The translations under genes and the position numbers were made by a program. A stretch of 64,000 nucleotides of DNA from Roridomyces roridus. Taxonomy: Eukaryota; Basidiomycota; Agaricomycetes; Agaricales; Mycenaceae. Location: the NCBI GenBank assembly GCA_029378245.1, contig JARKIF010000001.1, forward strand, positions 1,488,001-1,552,000, in the 5' to 3' direction. Under the pieces are notes generated by a model. It searched no databases. It was not told where the DNA came from and saw nothing but the letters and a program-made list of their open reading frames with translations. Each line of letters starts with the position of its first letter. Positions within the stretch are counted from its first letter, which is position 1. Shown piece by piece: positions 10,297 to 20,857 of this stretch.

Positions 10297-10499
10297 CACG
10301 GCGGATAAACAGTTGTCACTTTTTCTTGTGGTGCATCTGTCACTTTTTTCAGCCTCGAAAAAAGGGACACATCCCCTTTGTCGTTCCTTTGTGCTATTTT
10401 TAGACAAAGGAACGACAAAGGAGAGTGCAACATGACAAGTGCTGGAAAAAAAGGGACAGTTGCACCAAAATGAAAAGTGACAACTGATTATCCGCCGTG
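10297..10499. mobile_element. 203-bp foldback MITE with CACTA-like ends
   Basis: The two halves are inverted copies. The left end reads CACGGCGGATAAACAGTTGT and the right end reads the same inward with one change (AATC for AAAC). Similarity continues for about 57 bp per arm at roughly 85 percent. The centre has perfect 18-bp arms built on CCTTTGTCGTTCC around an AT-rich loop. CAA flanks both sides (10294-10296 and 10500-10502) as a likely 3-bp target duplication. CAC..GTG ends and a 3-bp duplication are features of CACTA-type DNA transposons. No transposase is present, so it is non-autonomous. Confidence 0.75.
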
Positions 10500-10502
10500 C
10501 AA

Positions 10503-11035
10503 GGGGTATCGGGACTCGAACTTCGGATATAGGGTCGAATTTTTTTTTTCGACCCTGCGCTGGACCCCTCCCCCTCCCCTCCTATATAAGGCAGAGCAAC
10601 TGATGTCGAACCAACACGTTTCTGGAGATGCCAGGGTGTATTCCACACAGCTCATGGCCTCTGAGGAATAATCTTCGCAACTTGTGAATAAATTCAGAAG
10701 AGCTGTGATGGATTTGTGATGGATGTATTATGTAATGTATTGTTCCCAATTGGAAAATTTGATCATTCAAAAGCTCTCAGGGTTTGTGGTCCTCACCAAG
10801 ATGTTTTACTACTATCCACATGTGTGAGAAGGCTCCAAAGCCTCCATTATGAACCCTGTAACATATATATGCCTAGAACTTTTTTCGAGCCCACTCGGGA
10901 CCCCGCCCCCTGGTACGGCTTCCCAGTCCCGGGCCCCCCTTGGGTATCACATCCCGTAGTCTCTCATGTCGTGATGTTGCACGAATAAAAGCGGATACAG
11001 TTACATATACAGGCGAGCATAACTATCGTCAGCAT
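10503..11035. other. Intergenic stretch with hairpin and TATA-like sequence
   Basis: The stretch holds a hairpin AGGGTCGAA / TTCGACCCT around a T-run near 10527-10554, a CTATATAAGG box near 10580, and a GC-rich patch near 10890-10945. No coding frame is supported. Confidence 0.3.
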
Positions 11036-13793
11036 TTAATTCTGGCTCTTCTCCGACGACGTCTTTGCCTCCGCGTCGTTCTTCTCGTTCTTGGGTGTAT
11101 CTTCAAAGAGCCCAAGGCGTCTGTGAATGGCGTCGAGACGGGCCTGATCCTCGATGGCAATCCCCTCGGTGCTGCCGAACACTGAGCAAGTCAGTAGGGG
11201 AGCAGGGACTGGAATGAAACAACTTGCCTTCTTCCATCTCCTCAAGTGTAACCCCCTTGGTCTCCGGCACGCAGAACCAAATAAAGATTCCGCCCATGAA
11301 AGAGAACGCGCCAAAGAAGATGAATGTTCCAAATCCAAGATGCTGCAACATTGTCGGCGTAACTTGGCCGACAATAAAGTTGTTCATCTGTAAAGGAATT
11401 TAGATAGACCGATGGATGAGTGCGGCATATGCACCCAGTTGGATGACGCCGCAATGGATACACCCTTTCCACGAACAGACAGCGGCCAGATCTAGGGACA
11501 TTTAGCTGATGAGCTGAACGAGATTTCAGGCTACCGACCTCGGAAATGATAATCCCTTTTATTCGTCAGTCAGTTCACGGTGGATATACGAATAGCAAAT
11601 CTTCTTACATGCACAAGGACCTGTATTTCAGTATGAGCATCATTCTCACTTCATTGCGCAAGGTCTTACCCCAAGAGTACCCGAAACCAATGGCAAAAAT
11701 CCAGACAAACGCACAAGCCACCCATCCAGCAGCGACGTGCCTGCAAATCACATCAGGATACCGTCCTCAGCGAGGATCGAGTAAACTCACGACTGCCACG
11801 ATTTATGGAATATCCCCGTCAGAATAGCCACCATGATATGACAGCTGAACAAGTGTAAGCGGAGACCAGCCCGCCGTCAAGACCTGGGACTCACAAAGCC
11901 ATCAAAAACGCGCCAGATATCATTACTGGCTTTCTCCCAAGTTGATCGACCCAGATCACAGCTGGAATCGTGGCCAAAAACATGGCAATGCCCACGACGC
12001 CTAGAGTCAAAAGTTAGTGAGACGGATAGTCAGATTATTGGACTCGGACCAGTTGCGAGGAGGCCGACGGTGTTGCTCGTCAAACCGAGGGAGGCGAATA
12101 TACTGGGAGCGTAGTACAGGATTGCGTTGATACCTGTGCTGCGGTGTTTGAGCTCGTTCACAGCCGACGAATCAAAGGGGCTTGCCTGTCCACTGCAAGG
12201 GATTGAGTATGACGTCAGGACGCTGAAGAGAGAGATTTTACCTGCTGGAAGAACATGGTCAAGCTGCAGGCTTATGAGTATCCCATCCGCAAAGAGAAAA
12301 CCGATAGTACCTGCCGACAGCCACACGGTAAAGCAAGCCTAGAAGATGAGTATGACGTTCTGACCAGCAGACAACAAGCACGCACTTCTCTCCCGAAGAA
12401 GACTCCAATACGAGAAGAATCCGAGCCTGAACTCGGACTTGAAGCTTCCGTCTTGGTATTGGGGGAATCTTTGTTGAGACGTTTCCTGCGCGAGGTTATT
12501 TCGGGCCAAAATATTGGGAGCTTAAAAACCTTTTCAAAGAGGTACTGGGCCTTGATCTCCCTGAGAACAGTTTGAATGAATCATTCCGAGAGAGAAGAGC
12601 GCAACAAACAGAAATTCGATCTGAACCAAGTCAGATTCCTTTGACGCGCCACGTGCATTGCTCAGGACAGTGATAGCCTCTTCGTCCCTGCCCTGGTTGA
12701 CGAGCCACCTGCGAAGCTGTGAGCTTTCGAAAGACCGCAGTGAGCGAAATGTAGATACCTGGGAGAGAAAGGCATAAACATAATTCCAACGCCCAAGATG
12801 ACCGCAGGAACAAGTTGGAGCGCGATGGGGACTCTCCAAGCCGCCTCCTTCTGGGAATTTCCAGTCCCGCCAATGAAGTTGGTGCCGTAATCGATCCAGA
12901 ATGAAACCATGATTCCGAAAGTGATGGCCTGCGCTTTGTCAGGAGAAGGGAGAGTACACAGGAGTCGGAAGACGCACCAGCTGCTGCAAGGCGACGAGAC
13001 TCCCTCTCACCTCTGGCGGACTCATTTCAGAGTTGTAAAGAGGCACCTAGGAAAATGTTGAGGCAACGCCAAAAATGAAAATAGACTGCACACCGCCATG
13101 GACAAGGAGCCCACGCCAAGACCTGTGACGAAACGACCTCCGTAAATCGACGACGAAGTTTTGGCCGTCGTCTGCACGATGACCCCAATGCAGAAAACGA
13201 CGACGGCTGGGAATCAAAAAGTGAGTACGTGCGCCACCCGAAGTGGAGGCGATCAAGATATGTACCAAGCAAGATCGTGTATTTCCGGGAGAGTTTATCC
13301 GCAAAGTAGCCTGTCATCAGAACACCGAACCAGGCGCCAAGCTCCAGAATGGAGACAAGCCATCCTTTTTTGCCAGTGTTCGAGACTGCGTCGCCCATTT
13401 CTACACCAAAGTTGTGCATGCTACAGAGTGGTCAGGAAGTTCGAGTAAACCACTCTGGTCGCAACCTACCCGAGGACACCCGAGAAAACGCCCTGGTTGT
13501 ATCCTGAAGAGATGATGAGTCAAATAACTGTGAGCAATGAAGTTGGGACAGACCATATAGCCTGGCAAAAAGGTCAGAAAATGCGAAAGAAGAGATGAAA
13601 GGGCTTACAATCCACCCAAGGAAGCAAAGACGGCCATGAAAAATATCCTGCGATTATGCACGAGGCCAGCCTGTTATCCCGGATGGTCAGGCAATCTTCA
13701 GGCGAGGATAGAGCAGCCCACCCAACCGGACGGGCCCGCCAAAGCGCGACGACGGGATGTAGAGTAACCTCCAGTAGCAGCACCTCCAGCCAT
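11036..13793 (-). CDS. MFS sugar transporter (hexose/quinate-type permease)
   Basis: Twenty-three exons assemble with matching phases to 558 aa. Exon ends: 13793-13722, 13670-13609, 13561-13554, 13503-13470, 13420-13266, 13206-13094, 13046-12978, 12928-12759, 12708-12610, 12560-12530, 12485-12386, 12338-12311, 12263-12242, 12192-12186, 12133-12050, 12000-11895, 11844-11791, 11740-11670, 11620-11609, 11555-11539, 11491-11435, 11387-11228, 11181-11036. Sugar-porter motifs are present: LLYGYNQGVFSGVL, ADKLSRK, YGGRFVTGLGVGSLSM, PLYNSEMSPPEVRG, MFFQQWTGINAILYY, DQLGRKPVM and PETKGVTLEEME. Twelve membrane helices are expected in the plasma membrane. Two introns are GC..AG (12134-12185 and 11182-11227), and exons of 8, 7 and 12 nt occur. 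The exact sugar is unknown. Confidence 0.93.
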
Positions 13794-14338
13794 GGTAGTG
13801 CAAGTCAAGGAAGATGATGACGCGGGCATGAGGCGGCAGGCATTTATATGTCCTCTGACCAGCTTACGGCAAGGACGGGACGAAGACAGAGAAGGAGACC
13901 AGCTGATACTTTCTGATGCTCCAGGGCGGGATTATTCAATCCCTTGCACGGCAGCAGAGCGGCGCGGGTACAGCGAGGAAGTTCCGGCCACATAGAGAAT
14001 GAAACAGCGCGCTCGTCGGCACTCGGACTCGGAAGGCAAGTGCCAAAGAACCTGGGGTAGAAGGCGACTTCGCATGGTATGCCTCGGTCCGCTGTCGGTC
14101 GCATAGAATAGCTTGATGAGAGCAAATGGTTCTGGGATAAATTTACCCTCGAACCCGTCCACGGTCCGGAGTGGGAAAGACTTGCTTGTTGCAGAAGTCC
14201 TTCCGAAGTTCTGAAAGGAAGAAAGTTTGGAGAAGAGAATCAAGAGATCAACTGCCACTGCCGCTCGATAAGGAAATCTTTGATCAGATTGATGCGCACT
14301 GCTTGACGCAGCAGCCAGCTCTCTTTCACTCTTCATTC
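13794..14338. other. Divergent intergenic region
   Basis: This 545-bp gap separates the starts of the sugar transporter (leftward) and the metacaspase (rightward), so it should hold both promoters. Short frames here show no family features and no clear TATA box was found. Confidence 0.35.
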
Positions 14339-16174
14339 ATGTACAACAACGGCCAAGGAGGATTTGGGTAAATCCAAAAATATTCGCAATCGATTTAACT
14401 TAGACTTCATCAACCAGATTTCCCTCTCCGTGAGCATACTCATCTTGTTTCCATCAACAACGCGTCTCACGCGACAACCCAGCGAACCCTACGGCGGTTC
14501 ACCAGGATTCAACGCACCGCCCGGACCTCCCCCGGGCGGATACGGGCCTCCTCCTGGTCCCCCTCCCTCTGGGTTTCCGTCGCCTCAGCCGCAGCACCAC
14601 AACTACGGTCCGCCACCAGGACCACCCCCTGTAGCGAGCAGAAACTACCCGGGACAGCAATATCATCAACAACATCACCAGCAGCAGCATCACCAAGGAG
14701 GAGGAGGATATCCCGGTCAATATGCGCCGCCTCCAGGCCCACCTCCGTGCGTCCTGATCCATTCCGAATAAAACGTTTCTTCATTGCTCCAATGCAGGTT
14801 CGGCGGCGCTCCGTCCTATCAACCTCCTCCTGGGCCTCCTCCCATGCCACCTTCGAACCAACAGCATTTTGGACCGCAGTTCCAGGGTCCTAATCATCAG
14901 ATGCAGCAGCCCTTCTTCCAGTACTCTCAATGTAACGGCAAGAAGAAGGCTCTCTGTGTGAGTGGATGGACGGTCGTGACTCTGTCGGTGAACTCAATCG
15001 ACATACAGATCGGTATAAACTATTTCGGCCAGGATGCGGAGCTACGAGGGTGCATTAACGACGCGCGCAATGTACAGCGGTTTTTGATCGGTGCGTATTT
15101 TGGACCCGTGTATTCTGAGGCACACTCATTTTGGTTAGAAAAATTCGGGTATCGCATGGAGGATATTGTGATCTTGACCGACGACGCGCAGAATCCGCGC
15201 CAAATTCCAACCAAGGACAACATGGTGAAGCATGATCTTTGCGCATCCGTCCAATCTTCTGACTGGCAAGCAGCTCAACGCGATGCGTTGGCTAGTCCAA
15301 AACGCTCAGCCCAATGATTCCCTGTTCTTCCATTGTAAGACTGTGCCATTCACCAAGGTACAGAATGCTCAACTGTGAATAGACAGTGGCCACGGAGGGC
15401 AGACCAAGGATACAGACGGAGATGAGCAGGATGGCGAAGATGAAGTCATTTATCCAGTCGACTTCCAGCAGAACGGCCACATTGTGGATGATGTGTGTGG
15501 TTCTTTGTTATCTTTCCGAATTTCATTCAACCTCTTTTCAGGAAATGCATGACATTATGGTTCGGTCATTGCCTCCGGGTTGTCGTTTGACGTCCATATT
15601 CGATGCTTGCCACTCTGGTTCTGCTCTGGATCTCCCATACATCGTGCGTTGCCTCCCTCCTTTCCACAGCATCGGTTTAAACAAACTCCAGTACTCGACT
15701 GAAGGCAAACTCAAAGAGCCCAATCTCGCCGCGGAAGCTGGTTCGGGCTTGATGTCTGCGTTTTCCTCGTACTCGCGAGGCGACATTGGCGGGGCGCTGC
15801 AATCCGCCATGGGTCTTGTCAAAACGGCTACGGGGGGCAACAAGAAGAAGGCGGAGTACGCCAAGGCTACCAAGACGAGTCCTGCTGATGTGATTTCTTG
15901 GAGTGGGTGTAAAGACTCGCAGACGAGCGCGGATGCCACCGAGGCTGGTCAGGCGACTGGTGCCATGAGCTATGTGCGTCTCGTTTTTGATTTTGATTTT
16001 GCAAGCTCTGATCACGATGGACAGGCATTCATGCTCGCATTAAACCAGAACCCTCAGCAGTCTTATATGCAACTGCTCAAGTCCCTTCGAGAAATTCTTC
16101 GGGCCAAGTATTCCCAGAAGCCTCAGCTCTCCTCCTCACATCCTATGGACACCAATATCATGTTCATCTGCTGA
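14339..16174 (+). CDS. MCA1: Type I metacaspase (Mca1/Yca1-like cysteine protease)
   Basis: Ten exons (14339-14367, 14483-14746, 14798-14957, 15009-15090, 15139-15224, 15274-15334, 15383-15492, 15542-15643, 15692-15973, 16025-16174) give 441 aa. The first 150 residues are a Pro/Gly/Gln prodomain with repeated PPPGPPP and His/Gln runs. The p20 region begins [24 protein letters not shown] and holds the catalytic pair: His in FFHYSGHGGQ and Cys in [15 protein letters not shown]. The [16 protein letters not shown] loop is the usual acidic segment. The p10 part contains [16 protein letters not shown] and ends with a hydrophobic NIMFIC. Type I metacaspases are Ca2+-dependent and cut after Arg or Lys. 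They act in protein quality control and cell death. The first intron is long (115 bp) for this window. Confidence 0.95.
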
Positions 16175-16271
16175 GACTGTTGTAAATGTATAGTGTTCCA
16201 CAAGATACAAGATGATTACAATAGGGAGGATTAGGTATAGTCGTATACAGGCAGCTGTAAAGTTAGGTGTA

Positions 16272-17723
16272 CTATGGTTTACAAGAAATGGAGACGATAT
16301 GTCCGGTGCCTTGATCGAATGGGATGGAAAAGACCTTGTTCTTCCTGAATTCTATATCCCCGTCTAATGTGTCGTCGGCCTGGAAAGGAGAGTTCTGTGA
16401 TTTCTGATCTAGCACGAGAGCGCTTAGGCGTTTCTCGTAGACCTGGATGGATGGACGATCAGTGGTGGAACGAGGTAGGAGGCACGCAAAACGTACACAA
16501 CCGGAATCAAGCCCCACAGACCACCGCTTTACATCCAACCCCCTCGCCGCAGCATGCCCATAAACAACCGTAGCGGGGTAACAAGGCAAGGACCCCTTGC
16601 TCTGCTTCTGTTTCCGTCCATCTGTATTGAACCCAGCGCACATCGAGACATCGTGGTTCCAAATGTCGGACCATGGCACGCCGTCCTTTGAGCGGGTGAT
16701 AGAGTGGTCTTTGAGGACGCCGCGCACGTTGAGCGTCACCCAAGGGTCGTTGTTGTGCGGAATATCGCTGAGGATGGAAGATTCCTGCAAGAATCGCAGG
16801 CGTGCGAGGGTGTCGTCTGGTTTTGGCTTGGGCTTAAGCTCATTATCCTCGGAGGAAACGGGGTATATGGGAAGCTTGGGTACGCGGGCGAGGGGTTGTC
16901 GAGGATTAGAGGGTTTGTATCTAGGATCTGAAGGAAGGACGCCCCCGTGTGCGATGAAGGTGTGTGCTGATGGAATGTGCAACACGAGCGGGAGAGAGAC
17001 CATGTACTGGTACTCTGCATCGGACATGGCGTGGGCAATACGATAGTGATCGCTCAGAATTTTCCATCCGTCTGGTATCTTCCGCCACCATTTGGTGTCG
17101 CGTTTAGATTTGCGGATGTAGTGCTCTGCCCAGACTTCGGGGTCGTCGACGGCGCCGGAGGACTCGGCTTCCTCCCATTTGGCGTGAAATTCATAGAGGA
17201 ATGATTTGCCGCCGTCTTTGGAGCGCATCCACTCGAGCCAGCTGCGCCATTCGATGACCTTTTCGTCGTGGTTACCCCTGACGCCTGTTATGTTGTTCTG
17301 CGTCATGTAAGAGAGCACGGTCATGGAGCCGTCGTGGCTACTCTTAGCAATAATATCCCCCGTATGTATGAGGACGTCCTTGGAGGGGTCATAGGATAAT
17401 TTGGAGAGCAGAGTGCTGGATGCATGTTAGCAGGCTGGAGTTAAAAATATGCTGTCTTACAAGAAAGGCGTCTGCATTCCATGGATGTCGCCGACGATGA
17501 TGGCACGCTTGGAGGATTCGTCCAAGAATTCCTCCAGTGTTCTCGGTCGCGTTATGTAGCGAGCGAAATCAGGCTTGTCTGGAGCAGGCCGAGTTATTAG
17601 GACCGGCCAGACTTGGACGTAGATTCCAGAGGAGAAGACATATAAGACGAAGCAGACGATGACTGAGACGGCTAGGACGTGGCGAAATGACATGGACCGA
17701 CGTGAGTGGTGCGTCGGGTTCAA
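16272..17723 (-). CDS. Calcineurin-like phosphoesterase, Ppn2-like endopolyphosphatase
   Basis: Exons 17723-17461, 17415-16497 and 16442-16272 give 450 aa. A single membrane anchor near the N-terminus (VLAVSVIVCFVLYVFSSGIY) is followed by metallophosphatase motifs in order: RAIIVGDIHGM, VLIHTGDIIAKSS, GVRGNHDEKV, FIAHGGVLP and VVYGHAAARGLDVKRW. A DSGCVYEKRLSALVL strand follows. This set matches yeast Ppn2 (YNL217W), a vacuolar Zn2+-dependent enzyme that cuts polyphosphate. A type II membrane protein facing the vacuole lumen is inferred. A second ATG at 17693, directly before the anchor, is also possible. The last 54-bp intron keeps frame but is inferred because it removes residues that break the conserved SGCVYEKR strand. 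Confidence 0.85.
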
Positions 17724-18217
17724 GGTGCGCGACCGGGGTCAAAGTGGATCACGGCATCAGTGCACGGGACTGGCGGGTAGATCACGGCATCTCCGACCCG
17801 TATAAAAAGGCAACGGCCAAACAAACAATTCGAATTTCTTTCCACCTTCCACAACACCCACCTTGTCGAGCGGGCGTTCTGCTTGCTATGAGGCTCGGTC
17901 TACGGTGCTAACGTTTGCTGTGGAGGTGAAGATTGAAGGGCCTCTTTAATCGCTCTGATGACTTTTGCCTACGTCGGAAGAGTTTCATGATGTGGCCACA
18001 GCTCTACTACCACTCTTTTGTATTGTATATATTTCAAATCTCTTTGTGTTTTACGCGCCTTGTGTCGTCGAGGAGGTCGATGAGCTCCGTTGTCAACTTG
18101 TTGTCAACACATTTTTTCAACCGCGTGACGCAAACTTTGACTCTGTTATCTCTTTCATCCTCCAACTGGTTCTCCTCCGCTCCAGTGACGCTCGTTCCTT
18201 TTTTCTTTCAGACCGCC
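17724..18217. promoter_or_regulatory. Divergent promoter region with TATA box
   Basis: The gap between two divergent genes holds GTATAAAAAGG near 17801 and pyrimidine-rich tracts before the ATG at 18218. It also has a near-duplicated phrase, (G)ATCACGGCAT, at about 17748 and 17780. No gene is supported, although in-frame ATGs upstream could extend the next gene. Confidence 0.35.
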
Positions 18218-19377
18218 ATGGTCTTTGGTCTTTTTTCCCGCAAATCTGGCGATACATCCTCTCAACCCCAACAACAGCTCCGTACACCGTCCCCGTCAGT
18301 AGTCGATTCTGGTTCGGCACGCGTGGAAGAGTCATTCCCGCCAACAACCCCTTCACCCAGCCCAGAGCGCGTCGCAGATCCCAGTGCATTGCGTGCTCTT
18401 ATTCAATCAGTTCCACCCAAGACCCTGCACTCCTACGTGCTTTCCCAGCTCGCAACGGCATCACCAGATCTCCTCACGCTCCTCTCTTCCGATTTCTTCA
18501 ACACTCTCGCTCCTCCGCCGACGCTTCATTGCGTTCGCTGTCATAAAGGCTATTTCGATGTGGAAAATAACGATCGCAGTTGTCTTATCGGACATGACGA
18601 CGAAAGCGCCGAGGTAGAGCGTTTGGGGAAGGGCGCGGGGTACGAGACGCTCTGGGGCTGCTGTGGGAAGACTGTTGAAGGAGAAGGTGACATGGGACCA
18701 CCCGATGGCTTTTGTTTCGAAGGTACTAAGCCTCTTGTGCAAAATGATTCCGATGGCCTCGCTCTGAGCTCATTCGTTTCCAAGGTTTTCACACAACGGA
18801 TTTAAAGCGGGCACGATTCAGAGCAGATTCCACAATCCACGACGACAAGCTCACCTCTTGTATGAGATTGAGATGCCATGACCCTGTTGGGCGTGCTTCT
18901 CGCAAGCGTGCGAGGAGAGCTGCCGAGGCTGATTCGGATGACTCGGATTGGGATTCGGAGGATGGGGCCAGTCATAGCAGTGTCCGCACGCGGTCCCGGG
19001 CGACCAAGAAGGCGCGCACAGGCACCGAGGTTGATTCGGACGAGGAGATGGCCAATGCCGAGGCCTCTTCTATGCAGCCCAGCCCCGCGTCAATATCCTC
19101 CACTCGCAAACCCCGCGCCAAATCCGTTTCCTCGTCGACTTCGGCGCGGGCTAAGCCTGCGCCCAAGCCCAGGAAACCACGTTCCACGGCCCCTCCCACG
19201 CCGTCTTCACCCTCCAAGAAGGTGCCCAGTACGCGTTTTGCACCCGAGGGCGAGACACCGAGCGTCTCTGCTTCCAAGATCAAGGGCAGTATGCAGCCCA
19301 AGTCGAAACCCAAATCCAAGCAACCCAAACGACTAGATGAAGTCGTCCAAAGCAGCGTTGCGGGCGAAATTGCTTGA
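18218..19377 (+). CDS. Unknown nuclear-type protein with a Cys/His zinc motif
   Basis: Exons 18218-18722 and 18785-19377 give 365 aa. Residues 1-65 are disordered. A helical segment (ALRALIQSVPPKTLHSYVLS) is followed by a compact Cys/His unit: LHCVRCHKGYFDVENNDRSC, then IGHDDES, WGCCGKTVEG, FCFEG and HTTDL. The spacing C-x2-C, C-x2-H, C-C, C and H suggests one or two zinc sites, somewhat like the zinc unit next to exonucleases of the REX family. That likeness is only suggestive. The C-terminal 160 residues are Ser/Pro/Lys-rich with nuclear signal-like runs (RKRARRAAE, KPKPRKPRS-type) and acidic patches. No named function is offered. An upstream in-frame extension cannot be excluded. Confidence 0.65.
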
Positions 19378-19468
19378 TCTCTTTCCTTTTTGCTTTTCTG
19401 CTACATAACTTACTGTATCACTATTGATTGTCGCCGCAGTGCGACCCACACTCCCTCATACGCATTAA

Positions 19469-19571
19469 AATGTACGCACGCTCCCTTGGTTTTCCCCTTT
19501 GGTCTATGCAGTCTTCTCCGTATCTAGGTGTTGTACGATATATTCTGAATGCAGTTATATATCCACGAATC
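19469..19571 (+). repeat. Direct repeat, copy 1 (about 100 bp)
   Basis: Begins TGTACGCACGCTCCCTTGG and runs to ATCCACGAATCT. It matches 22809-22905 at roughly 85 percent, with small indels. It lies just after the 3' end of the zinc-motif gene. Confidence 0.75.
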
Positions 19572-19739
19572 TCTACTCCTCAAAACTTGGCAAAGGAAAA
19601 ATCTCCGACACCCCGGCCCAGTCTGACACCTTGTCGAAAATCAAGCATACCGACGCCGCCGCATTCCTGCTGCTTTAAAACGCGTGGTTGTGGGAAGTGT
19701 TCGGCGAGTGATGTGAGATCCATCTTGGGTGGATGACCT

Positions 19740-20718
19740 GCGCCGGCGCCTGGTGGATATGAAGCAGCAGCTTCGTGATCTGGCACGCAAGTTTCAAGAG
19801 CATCTTTCGAAGCTGCATGGCTATATGTGAGGGTACGCTCGACAACTGGCAGATCACTCGTACTCCAGTCTCCTCTATTGAGCGCTGCAGAGCAGGAGTG
19901 TGTTTTGGAAGCATTGAAAGCCACATGCCGACTCTACAGGATGGAAAACAAGCTGCTGCTCGAAAACGACCCACTCCTGGTGACGCGGAGCTCGAGTTAC
20001 TCTACTCCGAGAAAGGCGACGACGACCAGCGCGACCGGTGGGATTCCGAGAAGGCAGCACCTTGCTGGGGAAGATTCGAGGGATTCTGACAAGGACTCCC
20101 CGTGGCTCACCAACTGCGAGTCTGTTTTACCCCAGGGCGCGCGAATGTCATGCACCACCAACCAGCTCCGGGGGATTCCCCTGGAAGATCTGCTAAAGGA
20201 TGTGCGTCTGAGCGTGGGCGAGAAAAATGCGATTGAGTTGCGCTCTATTCGACGACTAGACTCTTTTAACAGGATCATGCAGGGACTTACTATCTATCCT
20301 CCGTTGGATAACTCCCTCCGAGGAGCCCATCGCAAAGTGTGGATCGACATTGCCCTCCAAGGTGTCGATGCCCCAGCTGCGGCCTTGCATCAAGTCATGC
20401 ACTTCACCGACTTTCAGACAACCATGTCGGGCAAGCATTGGCTGCAAGTAACGCGCATTCGCGTGTCGCCGTTGGCAAGAACGCCATTTCAGCCTCGAAC
20501 CTCGTTTTGGCATGTCTCTTGGTTCGGGGTCGGTTTATGATTCTTTCTGTTGCAGATGGTGGTTCAGGATACCCGGAATCTCCACCGCCATCTCATTCAG
20601 GCCCGTATTCTGTGGGGCGACCCCTCCGTCGAGACTCGACGCGCGATGTGGTCCATGCCCGAAATCGCCTCTGGTAACCCCAGGACTGGAGCCTTTTCAA
20701 GGCGGCCGAGGAAGCTTT
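19740..20718 (+). CDS. Hypothetical protein with coiled-coil start
   Basis: The coding look is clear but the model is incomplete. A charged helical stretch, DDLRRRLVDMKQQLRDLARK, lies near 19730-19815. A second part starts near 19860 (SAAEQECVLEALKATCRLYR). It continues to about 20450 with GIPLEDLLKDVRLSVGEKNA and GVDAPAAALHQVMHFTDFQT. An intron (GTAACGCG near 20448 to TTGCAG near 20554) joins HWLQ to NLHRHLIQARILWGDPSVE, ending at 20718. How the first two parts join is unresolved. No family was recognised. The alternation of charged and hydrophobic residues suggests helices. It lies in the accessory-like block between the two 100-bp direct repeats. Confidence 0.4.
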
Positions 20719-20857
20719 GAGCGGTGGCGATTGATTTCCCGGGGGTATTGTACAAGCCTCTTTGGAGGTGGTGGATAATTGTCGTTACTCGTATTTAGCC
20801 GAGGTGATGAGCACGTGAGCGCGGTTTGCCGTCACGCCCTCTTTCTTTCATACCGCG

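Noticed and set aside
10500..10525. A possible tRNA gene near the MITE
   Set aside because: Only a T-arm-like piece is present. No acceptor partner, D-arm or anticodon arm can be placed within 90 bp.
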